A stretch of DNA of 64,000 bases. It comes from an uncultured Lachnospiraceae bacterium. GTDB lineage: Bacteria; Bacillota; Clostridia; Eubacteriales; Anaerofustaceae. Below, one piece after another: positions 29,944-38,364 of the stretch (within the stretch, counting starts at the first letter, position 1; every line of letters starts with the position of its first letter). The notes beneath the pieces are model-generated. The model did not search any database and had not been told where the DNA came from. It worked only from the letters and a program-made list of their open reading frames with translations. Both the position numbers and the translations under genes were made by a program. The stretch is taken from positions 1 to 64,000 of the forward strand of contig CALWKX010000037.1 in the NCBI GenBank assembly GCA_944381375.1. Reading direction: 5' to 3'.

Positions 29944-29952
29944 ATTATATCA
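29944..29952 (-). promoter_or_regulatory. Extended -10 promoter of the rubredoxin fusion gene
   Basis: TG-A-TATAAT on the minus strand, 20 bases before the start codon, with only a weak -35 (TTTGGT). Confidence 0.5.
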
Positions 29953-29999
29953 TCAAAACAAATATTACCAAACATTAAGCGATTTTATAATACTGACAA

Positions 30000-30015
30000 A
30001 CATACTTAAGTATGT
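30000..30015. repeat. Perfect 16-base palindrome in a divergent promoter region
   Basis: ACATACTTAAGTATGT reads the same on both strands. It lies between the rubredoxin fusion (minus) and the methyltransferase operon (plus), upstream of the -10 elements of both: a candidate operator. Confidence 0.55.
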
Positions 30016-30043
30016 ATAGAAATTGAATAATGATATTAAAATC

Positions 30044-30078
30044 AGTTAATTTGCTAGTATACGCAATAAAAATTAACT
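30044..30078. repeat. 9-base inverted repeat upstream of the methyltransferase operon
   Basis: AGTTAATTT (30044-30052) and AAATTAACT (30070-30078) are exact inverted copies around a 17-base centre. It could be a second operator or a weak hairpin; no T-run follows. Confidence 0.45.
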
Positions 30079-30160
30079 AATACATCTAAAATAAAGTGTT
30101 TTTATATTACTTATAAGGAATTCTAAATTTTTATTATCAAATATTGATTATAAAATATGA

Positions 30161-30166
30161 TATAAT
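30161..30166 (+). promoter_or_regulatory. -10 box of the corrinoid methyltransferase operon
   Basis: A TATAAT hexamer 25 bases before the first start codon. No acceptable -35 is found at 16-18 bases, suggesting activator dependence. Confidence 0.45.
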
Positions 30167-30191
30167 TTTTATATATTAACGGAGGCTTAAA

Positions 30192-30995
30192 ATGATCATT
30201 ATAGGTGAAAAAATCAACGGCAGTATACCGTCCGTAGCTAAAGCTATAGCCGAAAAAGACGCAGACTTCATAAAAAATCTTGCGATAGCTCAAACACAGG
30301 CTGGCGCAACATATATTGACGTATGCGCGTCTGTTGAAGACAGTATCGAATTGGAAGTCATGAAATGGCTGATAGACTTAGTTCAGCAAGTAAGCGACCT
30401 TCCCATAGCAGTGGACAGCCCTAACGCAAAAACATGCGTCGAGGCTATGGCTTATTGTAATAAGCCGGGATTAATTAACTCAGTATCCGGAGAAGGCGAT
30501 AAGATGGATATTGTATTTCCTAAAATCGCTGAGACAAAATGGGATGTGGTAGCGCTTCTTAACGGAAATAAAGGCATACCGAAAACGGCGGCAGACAGAC
30601 TTGAAGTATTTAATGAAATCATGGATAAGGCAAAGCAATACAACATTGCGCCAGAAAGATTCCACATAGATCCGTTGGTGGAAATGCTTTGCACCGCAGA
30701 AGACGGAATTTCTGTAGTAAACGAAGTTATTTCCACAATAAAGAAAGAATATCCTACAATACACATAACAGGTGCAATAAGCAATATATCATTTAATCTT
30801 CCTGTAAGAAAGCTAGTAAATCAGGCATTTTTAGTTCTCGCTATGAATGCAGGTTTGGACAGCGCCATATTAGATCCGCTTAACAGAGATATGATGGGCA
30901 TGATGTATGCAACTGAAGCTTGTTTGGGAAAAGATTATTACTGTATCAACTATATTACTGCTTACAGGGAAAATAAATTCGGCCCTGTTAAATAA
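30192..30995 (+). CDS. Methyltetrahydrofolate:corrinoid methyltransferase (MTII)
   Basis: A 267-residue pterin-binding TIM barrel of the dihydropteroate-synthase superfamily (AcsE/MtgA-like). It should exchange a methyl group between the corrinoid protein encoded two genes downstream and tetrahydrofolate. Landmarks are IIGEKINGSIPSV at the start, GATYIDVCAS, the AVDSPN pterin-site strand and SNISFNLP. The ribosome site is ACGGAGG. It heads a three-gene operon with a UroD-type methyltransferase and a corrinoid protein, the standard MTII-MTI-CP make-up of acetogen-type demethylation systems. The direction in vivo (onto or off THF) cannot be told from sequence. Confidence 0.88.
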   Translation: MIIIGEKINGSIPSVAKAIAEKDADFIKNLAIAQTQAGATYIDVCASVEDSIELEVMKWLIDLVQQVSDLPIAVDSPNAKTCVEAMAYCNKPGLINSVSGEGDKMDIVFPKIAETKWDVVALLNGNKGIPKTAADRLEVFNEIMDKAKQYNIAPERFHIDPLVEMLCTAEDGISVVNEVISTIKKEYPTIHITGAISNISFNLPVRKLVNQAFLVLAMNAGLDSAILDPLNRDMMGMMYATEACLGKDYYCINYITAYRENKFGPVK

Positions 30996-31024
30996 CTCAC
31001 ATTTCTATATTCAAGGAGGAAATA

Positions 31025-32296
31025 ATGCCTGCTAATTTATCACAGAAGGAAGTAGAGCGACTTCAATCATTAGGACGTCAGATAAGAGAAATAGCGGAAC
31101 TTGACATACAAGAAGAAAACCGCAAACTATGGCGCGCCGTTAATGACGGAAAAATGATCCGTCCTGTTATTCTTGCAAGAGATTATCCTGTCGTATTGCT
31201 GAGAGAAGGACCCGACAAGATAGATCCGATCATTGAAGATCCTTATTGGAGACGTAAAGAAATGGAGATGCTTCTCACGATATATGAATGGAATCATCTT
31301 CGTTGCGACAGAATCGTAGAGCCATATATAAATGTACAGGCCGTAATTAACGATACCAATGTTGGCCTCAGAATGTCCAGCTATCCGGCGCAATGGACAG
31401 AAAAAGCCGAAGATCTTGCACATTCTTATACATTCGAAAGAGTATTGTTCAACGAACAGGATGTTGAAGAAAAAATAAAAATGCCTGTTGTTACTTATGA
31501 TAAGGAAGCCACGATGGAACGCTATGAACAAATGTGTGAAATCATGGACGGTATTATTGACGTTAAGATTTTCGGAATTCAAAACTTCCGTTTTGCTATG
31601 TTTGACGACATATTTGCATGGACAACAATAAATCAGGGAATGATGGATTTAGTAATGAATCCGGATTATTTACATGCTGCAGCTGACAGATATGTAAAAT
31701 GTTTTATCCACAGAGCGAAGCAATATGAAGAGCTTGGATTATTAAGCTCCAACAACGATAGCAGCCTTATAGGAAACGGAGGCTACGGTTACAGCAATGA
31801 ACTTGCTCCTCCGACAGAAAGCGGCATCGGCGCTAAACTCAAAGATAACTGGGGAGTTACTCAGGATCAAATCCTAACGTCTGTATCTCCTGCTATGTCC
31901 AAAGAATTTTCATTCGACCACGCAGTACCGTGGACAGAACTTTTCGCAAGAACATATCACGGATGCTGCGAACGTCTCGACCATAAAGTAAAAGAATTGG
32001 GAACGTTTAAAAAGCTTAAAAAATTCTCCGTTTCTCCTTTTGCAAAATGTCAGGAAGCAATGGAAAAGATGGGAACAAAGTATGTTGTTTCATTTAAACC
32101 GAATTCTACATATCTCAACCTCGATCCTCCCGCATTCGATTTGCTGAAAGAAGAATTGATCAATGTATGCAAATGGGCTCGTGAATATAACAACAGCGTA
32201 GAAATCATTATGAAAACTATTATAACGCTTAATCATGAACCTCAGCGTTTATGGAAATGGTGCGACCTTGCTGCTGATATCGTTCAGAACTACTAA
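31025..32296 (+). CDS. Uroporphyrinogen-decarboxylase-family methyltransferase (probable MTI)
   Basis: A 423-residue protein of the UroD/cobalamin-dependent methyltransferase superfamily. It probably moves a methyl group from an unknown donor to the corrinoid protein. H312-x-C314, with a later cysteine (C382 or C342), resembles the H-x-C...C zinc site of MtaA/MtbA enzymes; this pairing is my inference. It is longer than MtaA/MtbA (about 340) and not of the MttB/pyrrolysine type. Aryl methyl ethers, methylated amines or other methyl donors are all possible. The ribosome site is AAGGAGG. It lies between the MTII and corrinoid genes with short gaps (29 and 33 bases). No transporter or reductive activator is adjacent. 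Confidence 0.83.
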   Translation: MPANLSQKEVERLQSLGRQIREIAELDIQEENRKLWRAVNDGKMIRPVILARDYPVVLLREGPDKIDPIIEDPYWRRKEMEMLLTIYEWNHLRCDRIVEPYINVQAVINDTNVGLRMSSYPAQWTEKAEDLAHSYTFERVLFNEQDVEEKIKMPVVTYDKEATMERYEQMCEIMDGIIDVKIFGIQNFRFAMFDDIFAWTTINQGMMDLVMNPDYLHAAADRYVKCFIHRAKQYEELGLLSSNNDSSLIGNGGYGYSNELAPPTESGIGAKLKDNWGVTQDQILTSVSPAMSKEFSFDHAVPWTELFARTYHGCCERLDHKVKELGTFKKLKKFSVSPFAKCQEAMEKMGTKYVVSFKPNSTYLNLDPPAFDLLKEELINVCKWAREYNNSVEIIMKTIITLNHEPQRLWKWCDLAADIVQNY

Positions 32297-32329
32297 TATA
32301 ATTTCAAATTAATAAGGAGAAAACATAAT

Positions 32330-32965
32330 ATGTCAAAAATAGAAGAATTGGCACAGGCTATTGAATACGGTAAATTAAAAGAAGTTCCTGATTTGGTAAA
32401 TGCCGCTTTAGAGGAAGGTAATGAACCTATTGAAATACTCAACAAAGGCATGGTTGATGCAATGAGTATCGTTGGGGATAAATTCATGAAGAATGAAATA
32501 TTCGTACCTGAAATGCTCATAGCTGCACGCGCAATGCAAGCCGGAGTAGAAGTACTTAAACCAAAGCTTGCCGGAGAAGCAGGCGCTACAATAGGCAAAT
32601 GTATTATAGGCACTGTTGCCGGAGATCTGCACGATATAGGCAAAAATTTGGTTGGCATGATGATCGAAAGCACGGGAATTGAAGTTATTGATCTTGGAGT
32701 AGATGTTACCTCCGATAAATTTATAGAAACCATAAAAGCAAATCCTGATTGCAACATCGTTGCTCTTTCCGCACTGCTTACAACGACGCTGGAAGCTTTA
32801 AAAGGCACAATAGTAGCCATAAAAGAAGCCGGACTTCGTGACAAAGTCAAGATCATGGTAGGAGGAGCTCCTGTAACCCAAGCTTTTGCTGATGAAGTCG
32901 GAGCTGATGGATATGCAAAAGATGCAGCCGGAGCCGCTTTGGTTGCTAAAGATTTAATAGCATAG
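32330..32965 (+). CDS. Corrinoid (B12-binding) methyl-carrier protein
   Basis: A 211-residue carrier of the MtaC/MtbC/MtvC type that shuttles the methyl group between the two methyltransferases. The N-terminal helical cap (about 1-85) precedes a Rossmann B12-binding domain with the base-off motif D99-L-H101-D-I-G104, then S-A-L (148-150) and GGAPVT (179-184). The ribosome site is AAGGAG. It is last in the operon, followed by a strong terminator. Function is secure at family level. Confidence 0.93.
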   Translation: MSKIEELAQAIEYGKLKEVPDLVNAALEEGNEPIEILNKGMVDAMSIVGDKFMKNEIFVPEMLIAARAMQAGVEVLKPKLAGEAGATIGKCIIGTVAGDLHDIGKNLVGMMIESTGIEVIDLGVDVTSDKFIETIKANPDCNIVALSALLTTTLEALKGTIVAIKEAGLRDKVKIMVGGAPVTQAFADEVGADGYAKDAAGAALVAKDLIA

Positions 32966-32978
32966 TTTCAATATGAAT

Positions 32979-33014
32979 AAAAAAAGCAGATATCTAAGAT
33001 ATCTGCTTTTTTTT
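32979..33014. terminator. Bidirectional terminator between the corrinoid gene and ferritin
   Basis: A GCAGATATCT/AGATATCTGC inverted repeat flanked by an A-run on the left and eight Ts on the right; it serves both convergent units. Confidence 0.85.
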
Positions 33015-33026
33015 CATTTGATCGTA

Positions 33027-33536
33027 TTAAAGCGTAAGTGACGGCGCTGAATAAGTTCTTGCTCCAAGCTCACTGTTAAGCATATACAAGGCCTTTGCAT
33101 CTTCACCGAAAAGCTCCATTTTTGTTATTAAATCATTAGTATTCTTTTCCTCTTCGCCCTGTTCTTCTATAAACCAATCCAAGAACTGAGTTGTACGGTA
33201 ATCATTGACTGATTGCGCAGCTGCATATATATTATTGATTAAAGACGTAACATATTGTTCATGTTCCATCGCTGCTTGTAAAGGTTCATCGATTTTTTTG
33301 TATGTTTTATCCGGCTTAGCAATAGCCTCCAATGTAACCTGTTGATTATTATTATGAAGATATCTATATATCAGCATTGCATGATCCTGTTCTTCCTTTG
33401 CCTGAATTTCGAACCAATTTGAAAATCCGTCTAACCCTTTTGAAGCATAATAATTTGCCATATCTAAATAAAGATATGCTGAATATAATTCTTTATTGAT
33501 CTGTTCATTGAGTAAGTTAGATACTTTCTTATCCAT
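33027..33536 (-). CDS. Ferritin
   Basis: A 169-residue non-haem ferritin that oxidises and stores iron. The four-helix bundle and ferroxidase residues are visible: the first-helix glutamate in NKELYSAYLYLDM, EIQAKEEQDHAM in the second helix, and FIEEQGEEE in the fourth. The start at 33536 follows GGAGG; an upstream extension is rejected. It has a consensus TTGACA-16-TATAAT promoter whose -35 lies inside a small inverted repeat. A single-gene unit. Confidence 0.95.
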   Translation of the reverse strand: MDKKVSNLLNEQINKELYSAYLYLDMANYYASKGLDGFSNWFEIQAKEEQDHAMLIYRYLHNNNQQVTLEAIAKPDKTYKKIDEPLQAAMEHEQYVTSLINNIYAAAQSVNDYRTTQFLDWFIEEQGEEEKNTNDLITKMELFGEDAKALYMLNSELGARTYSAPSLTL

Positions 33537-33590
33537 ATAATATTCGCCTCCTGAAATACAGCGCATTTTAACAGCACGCGCTTTTGGTTA

Positions 33591-33618
33591 ATTATAACAT
33601 ATTGCATTAACTTGTCAA
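33591..33618 (-). promoter_or_regulatory. Ferritin promoter with overlapping dyad
   Basis: TTGACA and TATAAT 16 bases apart on the minus strand. The -35 sits within CATTAA-(8)-TTAATG (33605-33624), a possible repressor site. It is not a PerR or Fur consensus box. Confidence 0.75.
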
Positions 33619-33677
33619 TTAATGGAATAAGTGTAAAATGTCAACATATACTTTCATGCCTGTAATACCAATCGTTC

Positions 33678-34220
33678 TTACGCTAAGTCAATAAGTACGC
33701 AAGCTACATATGTGAGCGTGTTTTTTCCGTAATAATACGGCAATCCGTTAGCTTTGCATACATCGCTTACTAACATACCGAACGCCTCCATAGATGAAAT
33801 CAATAATTCTGGGAAGCGGCATTCTTTATCAGGATATGTACATTCTTTACAAATTTTACAACCGCCGGCTCCAAGCAACAACGCATGAGGACAGATACGT
33901 TTTATTTCAATATTGAATTTCTTTACAGCACTTTCGTGCTTTTCTGAGGCATCCTGCATGCCTTCCGCATCAAAAGGTCCATCAAGATATCCTGTGGTTT
34001 GTAAAATGTATCCTTTTGTATATTTCTTAAGCTTTTTTTCACATTCTTCAAGAGTACCGCAAGCCGGAGGACAAGACCAATTCTTATTATACGCCCCGCA
34101 CCTGTTTTCTTTGCAAGTGTCTCTTACTTCACGGCGAAGATTTATAGTTTCTGTACTAAGTTCACCAACTGTAGTAAATCCACATTCATGCGCTAATTTT
34201 TCTATTTCTTTTTTGTGCAT
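33678..34220 (-). CDS. Cysteine-rich DUF2284 protein
   Basis: A 180-residue protein of the DUF2284 family, predicted to bind metal. Eleven cysteines lie in two clusters: C-x4-C-x8-C-x3-C (CKENRC, SCPPAC) near residues 37-55, and CPHALLLGAGGCKICKEC near 110-128. The spacing suggests zinc or an iron-sulfur centre. No function is established to my knowledge. The start at 34220 has CAGGAG ahead; six upstream codons are rejected. It stands alone between ferritin and the divergent MFS gene. Confidence 0.82.
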   Translation of the reverse strand: MHKKEIEKLAHECGFTTVGELSTETINLRREVRDTCKENRCGAYNKNWSCPPACGTLEECEKKLKKYTKGYILQTTGYLDGPFDAEGMQDASEKHESAVKKFNIEIKRICPHALLLGAGGCKICKECTYPDKECRFPELLISSMEAFGMLVSDVCKANGLPYYYGKNTLTYVACVLIDLA

Positions 34221-34341
34221 AATTTTCTCCTGATTCATTATAACAGATTATTTAGATAATTAGGCTTTTATTGTTATTTTTTTCTTTTCAAAACCTATCG
34301 CTACATGTTAAAATATAAACATAAACAAAAAAGGAAAATCT

Positions 34342-35502
34342 ATGCACATAATAATTATTTTGGGCGGATTCTGTTCGCTTGTTTTAGCAATGGGATTGAG
34401 CAGATTCGGATATACACCGATGATTGCGCTTATGAATAGAGATTTGAATATCTCTGATTCCATGACAGGTATTATAGCTTCTTCAAATTATGCAGGCTAT
34501 TTAATCGGGGCATTTTTAGCAAGCTTTATTTACAAAGCAAAACATAAAAAAATAATAATAAACATCAGTATAATCATAAATCTTGCTACTATCTGTGCAA
34601 TGGCTTTGACTACAAACCCAATAGTATGGAGTATTTACCGCTTTTTCTCAGGATTAACAACCGCATTTATATTCGTTTTATGCTCTTCAATAGTTATGAC
34701 ATCTCTGAATAAAATAGAAAAACAGCAGTATGCAGGTTTTCTATACGCCGGAGTCGGTATTGGCATTGCGCTGACAGGCCTGCTTGTACCTTTGTTTGAT
34801 AAGATTTATGCATGGCGCGCAGGATGGCTGGGCTTGTTTGCAACTGGACTTATTTTCGGTATTATAGCACTTATAATTTTGAGCCGTGTAAAAGTAGAAG
34901 ATACGATAAAATCTACAACTAATGCGAAGAAGCCCAAAGGATGGCTGAACATACTCATAACTTACGGTCTGGAAGGTTTCAGTTATGTTATAATGTCAAC
35001 ATTTTTAGTTAAAATTGTTGAAAGCATACCGGCGACCAGTCATTTGTCAATGAGCAGTTGGGTTATTGTGGGACTAGCAGCTGCCCCATCAACAATGATA
35101 TGGGCTTTTTTAGGTAAAAATATCGGATTAAATAAAGCATTACTGATCAGTTATATAATGCAAATATTATCAATGCTTTTACCAATTATCTCCCCTAATG
35201 CTTTTGGAATCATACTCAGCGCTGTTTTATTCGGAGGAACATTCATGGGAATAGTTACGCTGAGTATATCTACAGCAAATAAACTTATGCCCAAAGACAA
35301 TACAAAAGCAATAGGGCAGCTTACATCAGTTTACGCATTTGCTCAAATGATTGGACCCAGTGTTGCCGGAATAATTTCCCAAAAAACAGCAGGGTACCAT
35401 ACGGCTTTGATTATAGCGTCTATTGTTTTAGGATTAGCTGTGGTAGTGTTTATAATAAATGAGGTAAAAAATATAAAGGAGGTGCGAAAATGCCGTACGT
35501 AA
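34342..35502 (+). CDS. MFS transporter, YbfB/YjiJ type
   Basis: A 386-residue permease with about 12 membrane helices. The N-terminal LGGFCSLVLAMGLSRFGYTPMIALM and YAGYLIGA match the YbfB/YjiJ group of the major facilitator superfamily, whose substrates are mostly unknown. AAAGGAAAATCT precedes the start. The last 13 bases overlap a tautomerase gene, so the two are cotranslated; this hints at export or import of a compound that the tautomerase acts on. Confidence 0.87.
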   Translation: MHIIIILGGFCSLVLAMGLSRFGYTPMIALMNRDLNISDSMTGIIASSNYAGYLIGAFLASFIYKAKHKKIIINISIIINLATICAMALTTNPIVWSIYRFFSGLTTAFIFVLCSSIVMTSLNKIEKQQYAGFLYAGVGIGIALTGLLVPLFDKIYAWRAGWLGLFATGLIFGIIALIILSRVKVEDTIKSTTNAKKPKGWLNILITYGLEGFSYVIMSTFLVKIVESIPATSHLSMSSWVIVGLAAAPSTMIWAFLGKNIGLNKALLISYIMQILSMLLPIISPNAFGIILSAVLFGGTFMGIVTLSISTANKLMPKDNTKAIGQLTSVYAFAQMIGPSVAGIISQKTAGYHTALIIASIVLGLAVVVFIINEVKNIKEVRKCRT

Positions 35503-35696
35503 ACATCAAAGTAACAAAAAGAGGTGAAATTACAAGCGAACAAAAAGCTAAGCTGATAAAAGGAGCAACGCAATTACTTGTAGATGTGCTCAACAGAAAT
35601 CCAGAAAGTACTGTAGTAGTAATTGATGAAGTTGAAACGGACAACTGGGGCATGGGAGGAGAAAGCATCACGGTAAGACAAAGTAAAGGCAAATAA
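35490..35696 (+). CDS. 4-oxalocrotonate tautomerase family protein
   Basis: A 68-residue tautomerase with the catalytic N-terminal proline (MPYVNIKV) exposed after Met removal. The family sequence continues with the helix around KAKLIKGATQLLVDVL and the strand TVVVIDEV. Family members ketonise enols such as 2-hydroxymuconate or act on other small acids. It starts inside the end of the MFS gene behind AAAGGAGG. The substrate is unknown. A perfect terminator follows the stop. Confidence 0.9.
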   Translation: MPYVNIKVTKRGEITSEQKAKLIKGATQLLVDVLNRNPESTVVVIDEVETDNWGMGGESITVRQSKGK

Positions 35697-35727
35697 TGAG
35701 TAGGCGGCATCGCCGCCTACTTTTTTG
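35697..35727 (+). terminator. Terminator after the tautomerase gene
   Basis: AGTAGGCGGC/GCCGCCTACT stem with a three-base loop and six Ts. Confidence 0.92.
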
Positions 35728-35904
35728 CTGTCAATTATTTTTTTGTAAGATAATACGCAGTTATGTATCTATCATCTATCCCTTTGCTTAAATAGATATA
35801 TGTAAATACAATACCATTGTTTAAGAAGCCGTAATAATGTGTATTTTCATTGTTTTTTGATTTTTTATTTAATATATTTAATCAATAATAAACTTTTTTG
35901 ATAG

Positions 35905-35955
35905 TAAAAAAGGAGAGAATAATAAGCTATGCTTCTATTCTCTTCTTTTTACATC
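35905..35955 (-). terminator. Terminator after the 2-oxoacid oxidoreductase operon
   Basis: AGAGAATA/TATTCTCT arms (with an inner AAGC...GCTT part) form a hairpin. On the minus strand it is followed by CCTTTTTTA, 20 bases after the last stop. The stretch from 35728 to 35904 shows no gene or motif. Confidence 0.7.
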
Positions 35956-35972
35956 TATTTACTTAATTAGCG

Positions 35973-36518
35973 TTATTTTATTTGGTTAATAAAATCAATA
36001 CCTTCCTGCACGCCGCTTAAATTTACTGGAATAAATGCAGCTTTCTTTCCCTGCATCGTTTTTTCCATGACAGATTTTAGCGTATCCATGCTGACTACAG
36101 GGTGTTTTGCAAGATAAGCGCCCAACATAATCATGTTTGGTATTTTATCGCTGCCCAATTTAATAGCAAGCTGATTGGCGGGAATTTTATATACATTAAC
36201 ATCGTTGCGTTCAACTTCTATATCTACTAAAGATGAATTAACAAATATATCGCCGCCCGGAATTACTAAAGGCTCAAATTTACCCAAGCTTGGGTTATTC
36301 ATAATAATAATACTGGTAGCCTTAGTAATTATGGGAGAACTAACCGGAGCGTCTGACAAAATAACATGGCAGTTGGCAGTTCCTCCGCGCATTTCAGGGC
36401 CATATGAAGGAAGCCAGCTTACTTGTTTGCCCTCATTCATTCCTGAATATGTAAGAAGTTGGCCAATCAACATTACGCCCTGTCCGCCGAATCCGGCCAT
36501 TATGATTTTCTCATTCAT
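35973..36518 (-). CDS. 2-oxoacid:ferredoxin oxidoreductase, gamma subunit
   Basis: The 181-residue gamma subunit helps bind coenzyme A in this four-subunit oxidoreductase. Its fold begins with AGFGGQGVMLIGQLLTYSG, and SYGPEMRGGTANCHV is the characteristic CoA-side segment. It starts at the beta stop (one-base overlap) and ends the six-gene operon. The 2-oxoacid specificity (branched-chain or 2-oxoglutarate) cannot be decided from this subunit. Confidence 0.92.
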   Translation of the reverse strand: MNEKIIMAGFGGQGVMLIGQLLTYSGMNEGKQVSWLPSYGPEMRGGTANCHVILSDAPVSSPIITKATSIIIMNNPSLGKFEPLVIPGGDIFVNSSLVDIEVERNDVNVYKIPANQLAIKLGSDKIPNMIMLGAYLAKHPVVSMDTLKSVMEKTMQGKKAAFIPVNLSGVQEGIDFINQIK

Positions 36519-37261
36519 TATTCAGCCTCCCAATCTTTATATACACCGAGAGGATAGTAAGGAATCATATTATCCCTCAACCAATTAAGCGCTTCAACAG
36601 GAGATTTTCCCCAATTGGTAGGACACGATGAAATAACCTCAACTAAAGAAAATCCTTTGCCTTCCAATTGAGTCTGAAAAGCTCTCATTATAGCCTTTTT
36701 AGCCTGTCTGATATGAGCCGGCGAATCAACGCTGACTCTTGCTATGTATTTAGCGCCGTCAATAGTTGCCAACATTTCACTTATTTTAATCGGCTTGCCG
36801 GCAAGCTCTTCTTTACGACCGTCCTGGCATGTAGTTGTTTTCTGCCCTATGAGCGTTGTTGGCGCCATTTGGCCGCCCGTCATGCCGTATATGGCGTTAT
36901 TTACAAAAATAGTAGAAATTTTTTCTCCTCTATGAGCTACTTGCACAATCTCATTGCTTCCAATTGACGCAAGATCTCCATCGCCTTGATAAGTAAATAC
37001 AAATTTATCGGGCTGAACGCGCTTTATACCTGTTCCGACAGCAGGGGCTCTGCCGTGAGCTGCTTCCTGCATATCGCAGTTGAAGTAATCGTAAGCCAGC
37101 ACTGCACAGCCAACAGGCGCAACACCTATGCTTTTTTCCAATATATCAAGCTCAACCAAACATTCAGCAACAAGTTTGTGTATTATACCGTGAGTACATC
37201 CGGGACAGTAATGAGTCGATACATCAGTAAGACCGCGTGATTTTTGGTAAACTACGCTCAT
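36518..37261 (-). CDS. 2-oxoacid:ferredoxin oxidoreductase, beta (thiamine diphosphate) subunit
   Basis: The 247-residue beta subunit binds thiamine diphosphate and magnesium. HYCPGCTHGI near the start, YQGDGDLASIG (the GDG metal motif) and NNAIYGMTGGQMAPTT are intact. It follows the alpha gene by one base and overlaps the gamma start. Confidence 0.93.
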   Translation of the reverse strand: MSVVYQKSRGLTDVSTHYCPGCTHGIIHKLVAECLVELDILEKSIGVAPVGCAVLAYDYFNCDMQEAAHGRAPAVGTGIKRVQPDKFVFTYQGDGDLASIGSNEIVQVAHRGEKISTIFVNNAIYGMTGGQMAPTTLIGQKTTTCQDGRKEELAGKPIKISEMLATIDGAKYIARVSVDSPAHIRQAKKAIMRAFQTQLEGKGFSLVEVISSCPTNWGKSPVEALNWLRDNMIPYYPLGVYKDWEAE

Positions 37262-37262
37262 T

Positions 37263-38327
37263 TTACTTCTCCCCTCTTATTATTTTCTTTATTTCGTTTT
37301 TGATATCCTCAGGTTCGGGGATCATGCCGCCCGTACGCCCGTAAAAGTAAGATTTCCAGCGTCCATTAGCCGCTATTTTTACATCATCTATCATTTGCCC
37401 CAAGCTCATTTCAACGCATAGCAAGCCTTTACAATCTTTTTTTATCTTGTCAAAAGCTTCATCTGGATAAGGCCATAAAGTGATAGGTCTTATGAGTCCC
37501 ACTTTAAGTCCTTCTTCCTCACATTCCATAATAGCGCTTTTTACTATACGTGATGTTGTGCCGTAAGCCACACAAACAACATCTGCATCTTCGACATTGT
37601 AAGCCTCATATCTCACTTCATTTGCTTTGATATCTTCATATATCTTTTCTAGTTTGAGATTATGTTCTTCAAGCTGCGCAGGATTTAGATAAAGCGAATT
37701 TATTATATTGGGCTTGCGTTTTCCGTCAGTACCTGTAGTAGCCCAGTCTTTTGCGGGGAGGTTGCGTTTTTTCTTAGGAGGCGTTATCTCCACAGGTTCC
37801 ATCATTTGACCAATCATGCCATCGCCAAGAATCATTACAGGGACTCTGTAATAATCACTTGTCTCAAAAGCTTCGCTCATAATATCAGCCGTTTCCTGCA
37901 AATTATTTGGAGCATATACTATAAGCCTGTAATCTCCGTTTCCTCCGCCTCTTGTTGCCTGAAAATAGTCGCATTGCGACGGCTGTATTCCTCCCAGACC
38001 GGGGCCTCCTCTGACCATATTAACAATAACGCACGGCAGCATGGCGCCAGCAATATAGGAAATACCCTCCTGCTTTAAAGCAATTCCAGGGCTCGAAGAA
38101 GACGTCATAGCTCTGGCGCCGCTACCTGCTGCGCCATATACCATATTTATTGCCGCTATTTCACTTTCCGCCTGAACAAACATTCCTCCAACTTCCGGAA
38201 GTCTTTTAGAAAGATATTCAGGAACTTCATTTTGCGGAGTAATAGGATACCCGAAGAAATACCTGCATCCTCCGTTTATAGCGGCTTCACCTATTACCTC
38301 ATTGCCTTTCATCAATTTTTTCGTCAT
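37263..38327 (-). CDS. vorB: 2-oxoacid:ferredoxin oxidoreductase, alpha subunit (VorB-like)
   Basis: The 354-residue alpha subunit oxidatively decarboxylates a 2-oxoacid to its acyl-CoA together with the beta, gamma and ferredoxin subunits. KGNEVIGEAAINGGCRYFFG, YPITPQNEV, and ARAMTSSSSPGIALKQEG are hallmarks of the VorB/KorA branch. The order ferredoxin-alpha-beta-gamma fits enzymes annotated as 3-methyl-2-oxobutanoate (VOR) or 2-oxoglutarate (KOR) oxidoreductase. I lean to VOR without proof. The ribosome site is AAGGAA. It is fourth in an operon started by an unusual iron-ADH homologue. Confidence 0.85.
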   Translation of the reverse strand: MTKKLMKGNEVIGEAAINGGCRYFFGYPITPQNEVPEYLSKRLPEVGGMFVQAESEIAAINMVYGAAGSGARAMTSSSSPGIALKQEGISYIAGAMLPCVIVNMVRGGPGLGGIQPSQCDYFQATRGGGNGDYRLIVYAPNNLQETADIMSEAFETSDYYRVPVMILGDGMIGQMMEPVEITPPKKKRNLPAKDWATTGTDGKRKPNIINSLYLNPAQLEEHNLKLEKIYEDIKANEVRYEAYNVEDADVVCVAYGTTSRIVKSAIMECEEEGLKVGLIRPITLWPYPDEAFDKIKKDCKGLLCVEMSLGQMIDDVKIAANGRWKSYFYGRTGGMIPEPEDIKNEIKKIIRGEK

Positions 38328-38364
38328 TTTTTAATTCCTTCTGCCTTTATTGGCTCAATCTTAA

